This document shows, piece after piece, positions 29,864-37,080 of a stretch of 64,000 nucleotides of DNA (positions are counted from its first letter, which is position 1; each line of letters begins with the position of its first letter). Both the position numbers and the translations under genes were made by a program. The stretch covers positions 1,302,001-1,366,000 of the forward strand of contig NZ_JPZL01000001.1 in NCBI RefSeq assembly GCF_000759345.1, given 5' to 3'. The notes beneath the pieces are model-generated. The model was not told the DNA's origin. It did not search any database and saw nothing but the letters and a program-made list of their open reading frames with translations. Origin of the DNA: Litchfieldella xinjiangensis. Its GTDB lineage: Bacteria; Pseudomonadota; Gammaproteobacteria; Pseudomonadales; Halomonadaceae.

Positions 29864-30715
29864 TCAGTCGCTGTGGGCCAGCCGCCCGCGGAAATTGGCG
29901 AGCGAATCGATGAAGGCCAACAGCAGCACAATCAGAATCATGGGCCAGGTGGTTACCAGCAATATATAGAAGGCCACCAGCCAGAGCCCGTTCATCCCCT
30001 TTAGACCAATAAACCCGTGAACCAGCGCGACACCTGCTACCAGCAGCGGCACCCAGGCGAGCATGGCAAGCGCAGGAAGCCCCAGCACCATGCCTACTAC
30101 ACCCAACACGACCAGGACCGCCAACTCGCGAGGCGTCAGACGCAGGGCATGGAACTCCTCACGAAAGCCGCCCGGATTGTAAAGTCCGGCCTGCCAGCTG
30201 CGGGCCAGTGCCAAGCAGGCCACCGAAGCCAGCATTACGATCAGCCCGGTGACACCGCTGATCAGCAGCCCCGCCAATTGCTCGGTCGCCACCCCCTGTT
30301 CAGAGAGCTCCCGCAGCATGTTGTCCACTTCCGGCGATCCCTGGCGCACCTGCTCCAGCAAGGGACCGGCACCGCCGGGAGGCAGGAAAATGCCGAGTTG
30401 CACCATTCCCGCGGCAACCAGCGAACCGACGATCAATGCTTCGCTCCAGCGCATTCGGGAGCGCAATACCACCGCCATCAGGGTCACCAGCAACACCGTG
30501 GACAAGGGAATTGCGTCCCCCTGGACCCACCACCAGCCCGAAGGCAGGGCGGAAGCCAGAATGACCGGCATGGCGGGGGCAAGCCCCCGCCGCAGGGTCA
30601 CCAATGCGGCCACTGCGGCACTGAACCAGAACAACCAGGGCACTACGGCAGTCAGTGCCGCTACCCCCATTGCCTGGAGGGTCCCGCGCATCAACCAGCG
30701 GGCGATTGCAAGCAT
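29864..30715 (-). CDS. DUF2232 membrane protein
   Basis: A roughly 283-residue polytopic membrane protein with about eight predicted helices (for example SAAVAALVTLRRG and LVVLGVVGMVLGLPALAML). DUF2232 proteins occupy this same position between rpsR and rplI in Pseudomonas and relatives; their function is unknown. The start is uncertain: GTG at 30718 and ATG at 30715 are adjacent, with no clear ribosome site and only 9-12 bases from the rpsR stop, which suggests coupling. Confidence 0.85.
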   Translation of the reverse strand: MLAIARWLMRGTLQAMGVAALTAVVPWLFWFSAAVAALVTLRRGLAPAMPVILASALPSGWWWVQGDAIPLSTVLLVTLMAVVLRSRMRWSEALIVGSLVAAGMVQLGIFLPPGGAGPLLEQVRQGSPEVDNMLRELSEQGVATEQLAGLLISGVTGLIVMLASVACLALARSWQAGLYNPGGFREEFHALRLTPRELAVLVVLGVVGMVLGLPALAMLAWVPLLVAGVALVHGFIGLKGMNGLWLVAFYILLVTTWPMILIVLLLAFIDSLANFRGRLAHSD

Positions 30716-30727
30716 CACGCGTAAGGC

Positions 30728-30955
30728 TTACTGGTGGCTATCGGTGTACGGCAACAGCGCCAGGTAACGTGCCCGCTTGATGGCGGAAGACAGCTGACGC
30801 TGATAACGGGCCCGGGTGCCGGTGATCCGGCTCGGAACGATTTTGCCGGTTTCGGTGATGTAGGCCTTGAGCGTATCGATATCCTTGTAATCGATATGCT
30901 TCACGCCTTCAGCGGTGAAACGGCAGAACTTACGGCGACGGAAAAAGCGTGCCAT
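30728..30955 (-). CDS. rpsR: 30S ribosomal protein S18
   Basis: A 75-residue protein that pairs with S6 on the 30S platform. [17 protein letters not shown] at the N-terminus and [20 protein letters not shown] are conserved. The CxxF cysteine is retained only once (Cys11), consistent with the zinc-independent C- type. AGGAG precedes the ATG. Gap to rpsF is 24 bases. Confidence 0.97.
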   Translation of the reverse strand: MARFFRRRKFCRFTAEGVKHIDYKDIDTLKAYITETGKIVPSRITGTRARYQRQLSSAIKRARYLALLPYTDSHQ

Positions 30956-30979
30956 GAACGAATCTCCTGTGAACGTGCG

Positions 30980-31366
30980 TTATTCGGCTTCAGCGGTTTC
31001 AGTGGAGCGCTCGCGCGGACGCTCTTCGCGACGCGGACGCTTCTCTTCTGACTGCTTCATCATCGGAGAGGCTTCGGTGATGGCTTCCTTGCAACGCACG
31101 ACCAGGCTGCGAATGATCGCGTCGTTGAAACGGAAGATGTTCTCGATCTCGTCGAGAGTCTCGCCGCTACATTCGACGTTCATCAGCACGTAGTGAGCCT
31201 TGTGGATCTTGTTGATCGGGTAGGCCAGATGACGGCGGCCCCAATCTTCCAGACGATGCACGGTACCACCACTCTCGGTGACGAGGCTGGTGTAACGCTC
31301 GACCATCGCCGGAACCTGTTCGCTCTGGTCCGGGTGGACCATGAACACGATCTCGTAATGACGCAT
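30980..31366 (-). CDS. rpsF: 30S ribosomal protein S6
   Basis: A 128-residue protein. [20 protein letters not shown] and the later [12 protein letters not shown] are diagnostic. The C-terminal tail (after about residue 98) is charged and rich in Arg and Glu; in some bacteria RimK adds glutamates to such a tail. Its ribosome site AAGGAG is paired in the predicted S6:S18 leader just upstream. Confidence 0.97.
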   Translation of the reverse strand: MRHYEIVFMVHPDQSEQVPAMVERYTSLVTESGGTVHRLEDWGRRHLAYPINKIHKAHYVLMNVECSGETLDEIENIFRFNDAIIRSLVVRCKEAITEASPMMKQSEEKRPRREERPRERSTETAEAE

Positions 31367-31371
31367 GAGTT

Positions 31372-31431
31372 CTCCTTACGGTTTGGCAGCTTCCGGCGGG
31401 GCCGCGAGTGCGACGCCAGGGAAGCAAGGAG
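31372..31431 (-). promoter_or_regulatory. S6:S18 autoregulatory leader of rpsF
   Basis: In the minus-strand transcript CUCCUU (31431-31426) pairs with AAGGAG (31377-31372), the rpsF ribosome site, and GCUUCC (31425-31420) continues the helix with GGAAGC (31394-31389). The 3' side of the internal loop between the two helices, 31388-31378, contains ACCGU. A CCG-bearing internal loop beside a helix that covers the ribosome site is the known signature of the rpsF leader bound by the S6:S18 complex, so excess S6:S18 should repress the operon. Confidence 0.75.
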
Positions 31432-31480
31432 TGATTTTTCGGAAAAGAATGCCCTTCCGAGCACTCGGATGGGCCGCGTA

Positions 31481-31509
31481 ATTGTAGTGATCGACTCAGG
31501 CGGTTGCAA
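31481..31509 (-). promoter_or_regulatory. Sigma70 promoter of the rpsF operon
   Basis: TTGCAA (31509-31504), 17-base spacer, TACAAT (31486-31481) on the minus strand. It overlaps the last codons of rlmB and places a transcript start about 110 bases before rpsF, upstream of the S6:S18 leader. Confidence 0.7.
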
Positions 31510-32311
31510 GCTGACGTTGCCGCACCGCCTCGAAAAGGCAGATCCCCGTGGCGACCGAGACATTGAGACTCGAGACCTGGCCGGCCATCGGCAGTTTGAC
31601 CAGGCTGTCGCACGCCTCGCGCGTCAGGCGACGCATGCCCTTGCCTTCGGCACCCATCACCAGGGCCGTGGGCCCCGTATAGTCGCCCTTGAATAGGCTG
31701 GTCTCGGCCTCACCCGCGGTCCCGATGATCCACACCCCGCTTTCCTTGAGGCGTGCCATGGCCCGGGCCAGGTTGGTCACTTGATAGACCGGCACCGTTT
31801 CCGCAGCACCGCAGGCCACCTTGCGCACCGTGGCATTGAGTGGCGCTGCCTTGTCCTTGGGGACGATGACCCCATGCACCCCGGCAGCGTCGGCACTGCG
31901 CAGGCACGCGCCGAAATTGTGCACATCGGTGACGCCATCGAGAATGAGCAGGAGCGGCGGCTCGGGCTTCGTCCAGGCACCCAACCTCAACCACAGCGAC
32001 TCCTCACCCTCCGCCACCAGCGGTGCACAAAAGGCAATTACTCCCTGGTGGGAAGCGCCCTGAGCAAGCTCATCGAGCGTCTCGCGCGGCTGAGACACGA
32101 CCCGGGCACCCATGCGTCGGGCGTGTTCGGTCAGGTCAGTCAGGCGCGACATGGCCCCGCCTTCCTGAACCCACAACTCACGCGGTGCCTCGCCACGCTC
32201 GATCAAGGCACGCACCGCATGCACGCCGTAGACACTATCCAACCCGGCGGGGCCGCGTGCCTTGGCGGCACCGGGCGCCTTGCGGCCGGCATTGTGCTTG
32301 CGAGGCGCCAT
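31496..32311 (-). CDS. rlmB: 23S rRNA (guanosine-2251-2'-O)-methyltransferase RlmB
   Basis: A 271-residue SpoU/SPOUT methyltransferase. The N-terminal substrate-binding domain follows a basic tail ([15 protein letters not shown], slightly longer than usual). The knot motifs are [35 protein letters not shown] and [13 protein letters not shown]. Its ATG shares a base with the rnr stop (TGATG). The rnr-rlmB pairing is conserved in gammaproteobacteria. Confidence 0.95.
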   Translation of the reverse strand: MAPRKHNAGRKAPGAAKARGPAGLDSVYGVHAVRALIERGEAPRELWVQEGGAMSRLTDLTEHARRMGARVVSQPRETLDELAQGASHQGVIAFCAPLVAEGEESLWLRLGAWTKPEPPLLLILDGVTDVHNFGACLRSADAAGVHGVIVPKDKAAPLNATVRKVACGAAETVPVYQVTNLARAMARLKESGVWIIGTAGEAETSLFKGDYTGPTALVMGAEGKGMRRLTREACDSLVKLPMAGQVSSLNVSVATGICLFEAVRQRQLATA

Positions 32312-34689
32312 CAGCGCTTACCGCTGCGCTTGCGGGGGCCACGACGCGGCCCCTTGCCACCTTCCTTGCCGGCGTCGGATTGCTTGGCCTCGGCCTTGTC
32401 GTCTACACCGGGCTTGCGACGCTTGGGATTGCGGCGCGGACGCGGCTTGTCATCCCGTAGATCGAAGTCGATCTTGCGCTCATCCAGGTCGACACGTGCC
32501 ACCAGAACGGTGACGCCATCGCCGAGCCGGTAGCTCATGCCGGATCGCTCGCCCTTGAGGCGGTGCTTCTCAGGCTCGTAGTGGTAATAGTCGGAGGGCA
32601 GCGAGGTTACGTGAACCAGCCCTTCGACATATACCTCATCCAGGCGTACAAAAATGCCGAACTGGGTCACCGAGGCGATGGTCCCTTCGAAGACCTCGCC
32701 CACCTTATCGGACATGAACTCGCACTTGAGCCAATCCTCGACATCGCGTGTGGCGTCGTCGGCACGCCGCTCGGTCATCGAACAGTGCTCGCCAAGCTCG
32801 AGCATTTGCTCGAACGTATACGGACACCATTTGCTGGGCGGATCGACCGGCGCACCCTCGGCGCGCAGCACGGTATTGGTCTGGCGCGGCCCGCGAATCA
32901 CCGAGCGAATGGCACGGTGCACCAGCAGGTCGGGATAACGGCGGATCGGCGACGTAAAGTGCGCATAGGCCTGGTAAGCCAGACCGAAGTGCCCTTCGTT
33001 ATGCGGTGAATAGACCGCCTGGTTCATCGAGCGCAGCATCACCGTCTGGATGATGTCGGCATCGGGGCGATCCTTGATGACCTCACGCAGCGCCTGGTAA
33101 TCCTGCGGCGTAGGTGAATCGCCGCCTCCCAGCGTCAGGCCCAGCTCATTGAGGAACAGGCGCAGCTTATCGAGACGCTCCGGGGGCGGCGGCTCGTGGA
33201 TACGGTAAAGCGCTGGCAGGTCATGCTTGTCGAGAAAGCGCGCCGTGGCCACGTTGGCGGCAAGCATGCATTCCTCGACGATCTTATGGGCATCGTTGCG
33301 GCTACGCGGCACGATGGTCTCGATCTTGCGCTCATCGTTGAAGATGATGGCCGTTTCGGTGGTCTCGAAATCGATGGCGCCGCGCTCGCTACGCGCACCG
33401 CGCAGCAGCTTGTACAGGGCATGCAGGTTCTCGAGCGAGGGCACCAGCTCGGCATATTCCTCGCGAAGCGCACGCCCCTCGGCGGAATCGGGCTCCTGAA
33501 GCATCGTGCCCACCTTGGTATAGGTCAGGCGCGCATGCGACTGGAAAACCGCTTCATAGAAACGATAGCGGCTGATTGCGCCCGTTTGCGAAATATTCAT
33601 CTCGCAGACCAATGCCAGGCGATCGACAGCCGGATTCAGCGAGCACAGTCCGTTGGATAACAGCTCGGGAAGCATCGGCACGACCTGCCCCGGGAAATAA
33701 ACCGAGTTGCCGCGGACATGCGCCTCTTCGTCAAGCGGTGTGCCGGGGCGGACGTAGTGCGACACGTCGGCGATGGCCACCAACAGCTTCCAACTGCCCG
33801 ACTTGGTCTTCCAGGCACAGACGGCGTCGTCGAAGTCCTTGGCATCCTCGCCATCGATGGTGACGAACGGCACGTCGCGCAGGTTGATTCGATGCGCCTT
33901 GTCGGCCTCGGCCACTTCAGCGGACATGCCGGCGATCTGGTCGTCGACCTCCGGGGGGAATTCCGCGGGAATGTCATGGCTGCGGATGGCAATATCGATT
34001 TCCATCCCCGGGTCCATGCGCTCGCCGAGTACTTCAACCACCTCGCCCACCGGCTGCACCCGGGTATCGGGCTGCTGCACGATGCGCGCCGAGACCACTT
34101 GGCCGTCCTGGGCCCCGCCGGTAGCGCTATGCGGAATGATGACTTCCTGAGTGATACGCGTATTCTCGGGAATCAGGACGGCAAACTCGTCATTGTTCTG
34201 CCGATAGACCCCGACAATGGTCTGGGTATTGCGCACCAGGACTTCCGAAATGGTCGCCTCGTCGCGCCCACGCCGGTCGCGACCACTGATGCGAACCAGC
34301 ACCTGGTCGCCATGGAAGACACGTCGCATCTGGCGCGGCGGAAGCACCAGGTCGGGCTTCTTGCCGTCATCACGCACCAGGAAACCGAAGCCGTCGCGAT
34401 GGCCGAGCACTCGCCCCTTGATCAGGTCGAGCTTATCGATCAACGCATAGGCACTACGCCGATCTCGCAGGACCTGTCCATCGCGCTCCATGGCGGCCAG
34501 TCGTCGGCGCACGGCCTCCATCTGGTCCTCGTCATCGAGGCCCAGCATGCGGCTCATGTTCTCGTGGGTGATGGGCTTGCCGTATTCCTCCAGCCGAGCG
34601 AGCAGAAACTCGCGACTGGGTACGGGCTTGTCGTATTTGCGGGCTTCGCGCTCCGCGTGCGGGTCATCGCCTAATGTCCAGTGATTCAT
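32311..34689 (-). CDS. rnr: Ribonuclease R
   Basis: A 792-residue 3'-5' exoribonuclease of the RNB family, degrading structured RNA. Domains in order: N-terminal helix-turn-helix (about 1-75), cold-shock OB domains (about 76-240), the RNB catalytic domain with the acidic [14 protein letters not shown] cluster near residue 285, an S1 domain around [20 protein letters not shown] near residue 640, and a lysine/arginine-rich tail ([14 protein letters not shown] onward). I start at ATG 34689 (MNHWTLGDD), with AAGGA upstream; a codon 36 bases earlier is possible. It is first in rnr-rlmB. Confidence 0.95.
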   Translation of the reverse strand: MNHWTLGDDPHAEREARKYDKPVPSREFLLARLEEYGKPITHENMSRMLGLDDEDQMEAVRRRLAAMERDGQVLRDRRSAYALIDKLDLIKGRVLGHRDGFGFLVRDDGKKPDLVLPPRQMRRVFHGDQVLVRISGRDRRGRDEATISEVLVRNTQTIVGVYRQNNDEFAVLIPENTRITQEVIIPHSATGGAQDGQVVSARIVQQPDTRVQPVGEVVEVLGERMDPGMEIDIAIRSHDIPAEFPPEVDDQIAGMSAEVAEADKAHRINLRDVPFVTIDGEDAKDFDDAVCAWKTKSGSWKLLVAIADVSHYVRPGTPLDEEAHVRGNSVYFPGQVVPMLPELLSNGLCSLNPAVDRLALVCEMNISQTGAISRYRFYEAVFQSHARLTYTKVGTMLQEPDSAEGRALREEYAELVPSLENLHALYKLLRGARSERGAIDFETTETAIIFNDERKIETIVPRSRNDAHKIVEECMLAANVATARFLDKHDLPALYRIHEPPPPERLDKLRLFLNELGLTLGGGDSPTPQDYQALREVIKDRPDADIIQTVMLRSMNQAVYSPHNEGHFGLAYQAYAHFTSPIRRYPDLLVHRAIRSVIRGPRQTNTVLRAEGAPVDPPSKWCPYTFEQMLELGEHCSMTERRADDATRDVEDWLKCEFMSDKVGEVFEGTIASVTQFGIFVRLDEVYVEGLVHVTSLPSDYYHYEPEKHRLKGERSGMSYRLGDGVTVLVARVDLDERKIDFDLRDDKPRPRRNPKRRKPGVDDKAEAKQSDAGKEGGKGPRRGPRKRSGKR

Positions 34690-34769
34690 GCTATCGACGT
34701 CCTTGAATGTGTATAAGCGAGGCAACGCGGGCGACTGCTTCTTTTGTATGGATTAATGATCATCGCCGC

Positions 34770-34798
34770 AGTATAGCGCCGTGACGAGCATCACCCAA
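34770..34798 (-). promoter_or_regulatory. Candidate sigma70 promoter of rnr-rlmB
   Basis: On the minus strand TTGGGT (34798-34793), 17-base spacer, TATACT (34775-34770), about 80 bases before the rnr start. Confidence 0.5.
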
Positions 34799-34873
34799 CC
34801 GTCAGCCGTTCTCGGATTGATGGACACGCCTAAAACGCCTTTAGAAAGGCCCGAACGGAGGCGGCACGGGGTA

Positions 34874-34901
34874 TTGCATTGTACGCTGGAATCGGTATTA
34901 T
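34874..34901 (+). promoter_or_regulatory. Promoter of the tRNA-Leu operon
   Basis: TTGCAT (34874-34879), 16-base spacer, TATTAT (34896-34901), followed by a GC-rich discriminator (GCGCC) of the kind found in stringently controlled stable-RNA promoters. The first tRNA begins 11 bases after the -10. Confidence 0.7.
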
Positions 34902-34912
34902 ACGCGCCACTT

Positions 34913-34999
34913 GCCCAGATGGCGGAATTGGTAGACGCGCTAGCTTCAGGTGCTAGTGTCCTTACGGACGTGGAGGTTCAAGTCCTCTTCTGGGCACCA
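34913..34999 (+). tRNA. tRNA-Leu(CAG), copy 1
   Basis: 87 bases including encoded CCA. Acceptor GCCCAGA/TCTGGGC, D-arm GGCGGAATTGGTAGACGC, anticodon stem CTAGC/GCTAG with loop TTCAGGT (anticodon CAG), a long class II variable arm (GTCC-TTAC-GGAC) and T-loop GTTCAAGTC. Reads CUG codons. Confidence 0.97.
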
Positions 35000-35050
35000 T
35001 CGATATCCCGCAACAGGGTGTCGAGTGCAAGCCCCTCGCAATACGTGTTC

Positions 35051-35137
35051 GCCCAGGTGGCGGAATTGGTAGACGCGCTAGCTTCAGGTGCTAGTGTCCT
35101 TACGGACGTGGAGGTTCAAGTCCTCTCCTGGGCACCA
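35051..35137 (+). tRNA. tRNA-Leu(CAG), copy 2
   Basis: 87 bases with CCA. Identical to copy 1 except in the acceptor/T region (GCCCAGG paired with CCTGGGC), which remains base-paired. Separated from copy 1 by 51 bases. Confidence 0.97.
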
Positions 35138-35172
35138 TTGGCCCGGCCAAGCGAACACGATAAGCATGACAC

Positions 35173-35259
35173 GCCCAGGTGGCGGAATTGGTAGACGCGC
35201 TAGCTTCAGGTGCTAGTATCCTTACGGATGTGGAGGTTCAAGTCCTCTCCTGGGCACCA
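35173..35259 (+). tRNA. tRNA-Leu(CAG), copy 3
   Basis: 87 bases with CCA. Same as copy 2 except that the variable arm reads ATCC-TTAC-GGAT instead of GTCC-TTAC-GGAC, a compensatory pair change that keeps the helix. It is 35 bases after copy 2. Confidence 0.97.
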
Positions 35260-35411
35260 TTGCCCTCCGTGTCATGCTCCAGTCTATCCCTCTCGTTTTA
35301 CCTTCTTCTCGTTCTGCCTTCGCTACTTCTCGTGCTGTCACTTTCTTGTTCTGCCACTTTCTCGTTCTGCCACTCGTCGCTGGCATTCAAAGAGACTATT
35401 GTCTTCATCGC
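35260..35411 (+). repeat. Pyrimidine-rich tract with 16-base tandem repeats
   Basis: This gap between the tRNA-Leu array and the nuclease gene is strongly C/T-biased on the plus strand. ACTTTCTYGTTCTGCC occurs twice in tandem (35340-35355 and 35356-35371, one mismatch), with looser copies at 35306-35318 and 35327-35339. No terminator hairpin or convincing gene is seen. Confidence 0.55.
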
Positions 35412-36269
35412 CTAGAACCTGGACGGCAATCTAGCGATTTCGTCGATTCCCCACCCCTCGGTGCGCACCCCGCTTTCAAGCCGCGCTTCCATGTCGGGCG
35501 TCAGGTTGGGAAAGAAATTCAGACCCGTGCGCAACTCGATCTCATCGATACTGACCAGATAGCGGTCGAGCGGTTCGTTGCCGCTGACGTCTTGCGGCAC
35601 CAGGAACGCCACGGCTCTGGGCTGCTCGGCGGGTACCACGACGATCTTGTAGAACGCCTCGGGGATCTCGACCAGCCCCACCCGGTTGAATACGTTCTCG
35701 AAAAAACGCTCGGGAAAGACCGGCCCCGTAATCACGTGCACGGTGCCGAAGCGACCCGCGAAGTGATCGATGACCACCTCTTCCAGACGCTGCCAGAGTC
35801 GGCGATTGAGATCGGGCCGTTGTGGCGTGATATTGCTCATCTGGAAGGTCTGCCGCTGTGCCCCGGCGCCGTGCACGGCAGCAATGGCATAGTTGGGCGC
35901 CATATGGCCCCGATCGTAACCACTGCCGAAGTAGCTGTCGGTGCCAATCGGCCACAGCGTGCGCCAGTCGCTCTGGAAGTCGGGACGTGGCCCGATGCGG
36001 GTATTGTCGTCGACCGCCTGCAGGGTATAGCTCACCCACAAGGGATTGACGCGCAGGTCGGACCAACCCACCAGGAACCCGTCATTGCGCAGCACCCGAT
36101 GCAGCGATGTCGGCGAGGGTGTCTCCCAGGTCGTCACGCCCATCCAACTGAGGCTATCGCGATACTCGCGTTCCTGGGAATACCACAGGCCGGTGGCCAC
36201 GGTCACAAACAATAAACTGACGCCGAGGTTGCGAGCCTGACGGCGCCACAGGGAAAAGCGGCGTTTCAT
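35412..36269 (-). CDS. DNA/RNA non-specific endonuclease (NUC1 family), membrane-anchored
   Basis: A 285-residue beta-beta-alpha-metal nuclease. The catalytic DRGHMAP is at residues 119-125 (His122 general base), with the downstream SNITPQRPDLNRRLW supplying the metal-binding asparagine. An N-terminal basic stretch (MKRRFSLWRRQAR) and one hydrophobic helix (about 15-30) with no clear cleavage site suggest a signal anchor, placing the nuclease in the periplasm or on the outer face of the inner membrane. It could scavenge nucleic acid or act on incoming DNA. No inhibitor gene lies beside it. It is a single gene. Confidence 0.88.
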   Translation of the reverse strand: MKRRFSLWRRQARNLGVSLLFVTVATGLWYSQEREYRDSLSWMGVTTWETPSPTSLHRVLRNDGFLVGWSDLRVNPLWVSYTLQAVDDNTRIGPRPDFQSDWRTLWPIGTDSYFGSGYDRGHMAPNYAIAAVHGAGAQRQTFQMSNITPQRPDLNRRLWQRLEEVVIDHFAGRFGTVHVITGPVFPERFFENVFNRVGLVEIPEAFYKIVVVPAEQPRAVAFLVPQDVSGNEPLDRYLVSIDEIELRTGLNFFPNLTPDMEARLESGVRTEGWGIDEIARLPSRF

Positions 36270-36356
36270 GGAGTTAGCGCTTACCTACCGGGAATCCAAC
36301 CACTGCGCTGCCCGATCAGGCAAGGCAGACACATCCGAACATGCCCCAGTGAGTAC

Positions 36357-36632
36357 TTACCAACCCACCGAGAACATGGTTTCCAGATCGTGCCGCGAGT
36401 GCACCTGCATGGCATTGAGGGTCTCGGTATCGCGAATACCCTCGACGGCATTGAGGCGCTCCGTAACCAGGGTGGCGAGGCTCTCGAAATCCTGGGTCCG
36501 AGCGATGGCTACCAGATCGTAGCGGCCACAGGTGGAATAGACTTCGCTGATTCCCTCGACATCGGCCAGACGCTCGGCAACGCCCTTCACCTGCCCTTTC
36601 TCGGTATTGATCAGAATCACTGCATTCTGCAT
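36357..36632 (-). CDS. Stand-alone Lrp/AsnC ligand-binding (RAM) domain protein
   Basis: A 91-residue protein consisting only of the Lrp/AsnC effector domain (beta-alpha-beta-beta-alpha-beta, with GISEVYSTCGRYDLVAIA at residues about 27-44), without a helix-turn-helix. Such single-domain proteins are small-molecule sensors that may associate with full-length Lrp proteins. AGGAGG precedes the ATG. It lies between the nuclease and the caa3-like oxidase operon and is probably monocistronic. Confidence 0.85.
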   Translation of the reverse strand: MQNAVILINTEKGQVKGVAERLADVEGISEVYSTCGRYDLVAIARTQDFESLATLVTERLNAVEGIRDTETLNAMQVHSRHDLETMFSVGW

Positions 36633-36720
36633 GTCGTTCCTCCTGGATGGCTTACAACCCGCGGTCTCGACTGGACGAGGCGGGAGTATAACAGCGTCCT
36701 CGCCCGGACAGAACGAAGGA

Positions 36721-37080
36721 CTAGATGCACGGCGGAAACCCGACCACCGGCACGCCGACGAACAACGTAGCTCCCATGGAAGCTACGTAGAGTCCCGAGC
36801 CCACCAGGGCAAAGAATCGCGGCCTGCCCTCGGCTTGCCTGGCGGACTGAGCGCACGCCCAGGCCAGCCAGGCGAGCAAGGCGGCAAAGATCAGTGTCAG
36901 TACACCGAGCCCCAGGTTGATCAGTGTCAGCGCTCCTTGGTCGGGCCTGGGCGGTGCCACCGAACAAGCGACCGAGAGTCCACCGTACATGATCACGAAC
37001 CATTTGCTCCATATGATCAAACCGATGACCAGATGGAGGGGGTGATAGGGATGAATGAAGGCGTAGCGGGATGCGCTCAT
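36721..37080 (-). CDS. Small membrane protein of the caa3-like oxidase operon
   Basis: A 119-residue protein with three predicted transmembrane helices (LVIGLIIWSKWFVIMYGGL, LINLGLGVLTLIFAALLAWL and YVASMGATLFVGVPVV). I do not recognise a named family. Its ATG overlaps the stop of the subunit I/III gene by four bases (ATGA), so it is translated with the oxidase and is likely an accessory or fourth subunit. The open frame upstream of 37080 lies inside the oxidase gene. Confidence 0.72.
   Translation of the reverse strand: MSASRYAFIHPYHPLHLVIGLIIWSKWFVIMYGGLSVACSVAPPRPDQGALTLINLGLGVLTLIFAALLAWLAWACAQSARQAEGRPRFFALVGSGLYVASMGATLFVGVPVVGFPPCI

Noticed and set aside
34781-35415. Open frames running through the tRNA-Leu genes (repeating MAELVDALASGAS)
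   Set aside because: The repeated peptide is only the translation of the tRNA genes themselves.
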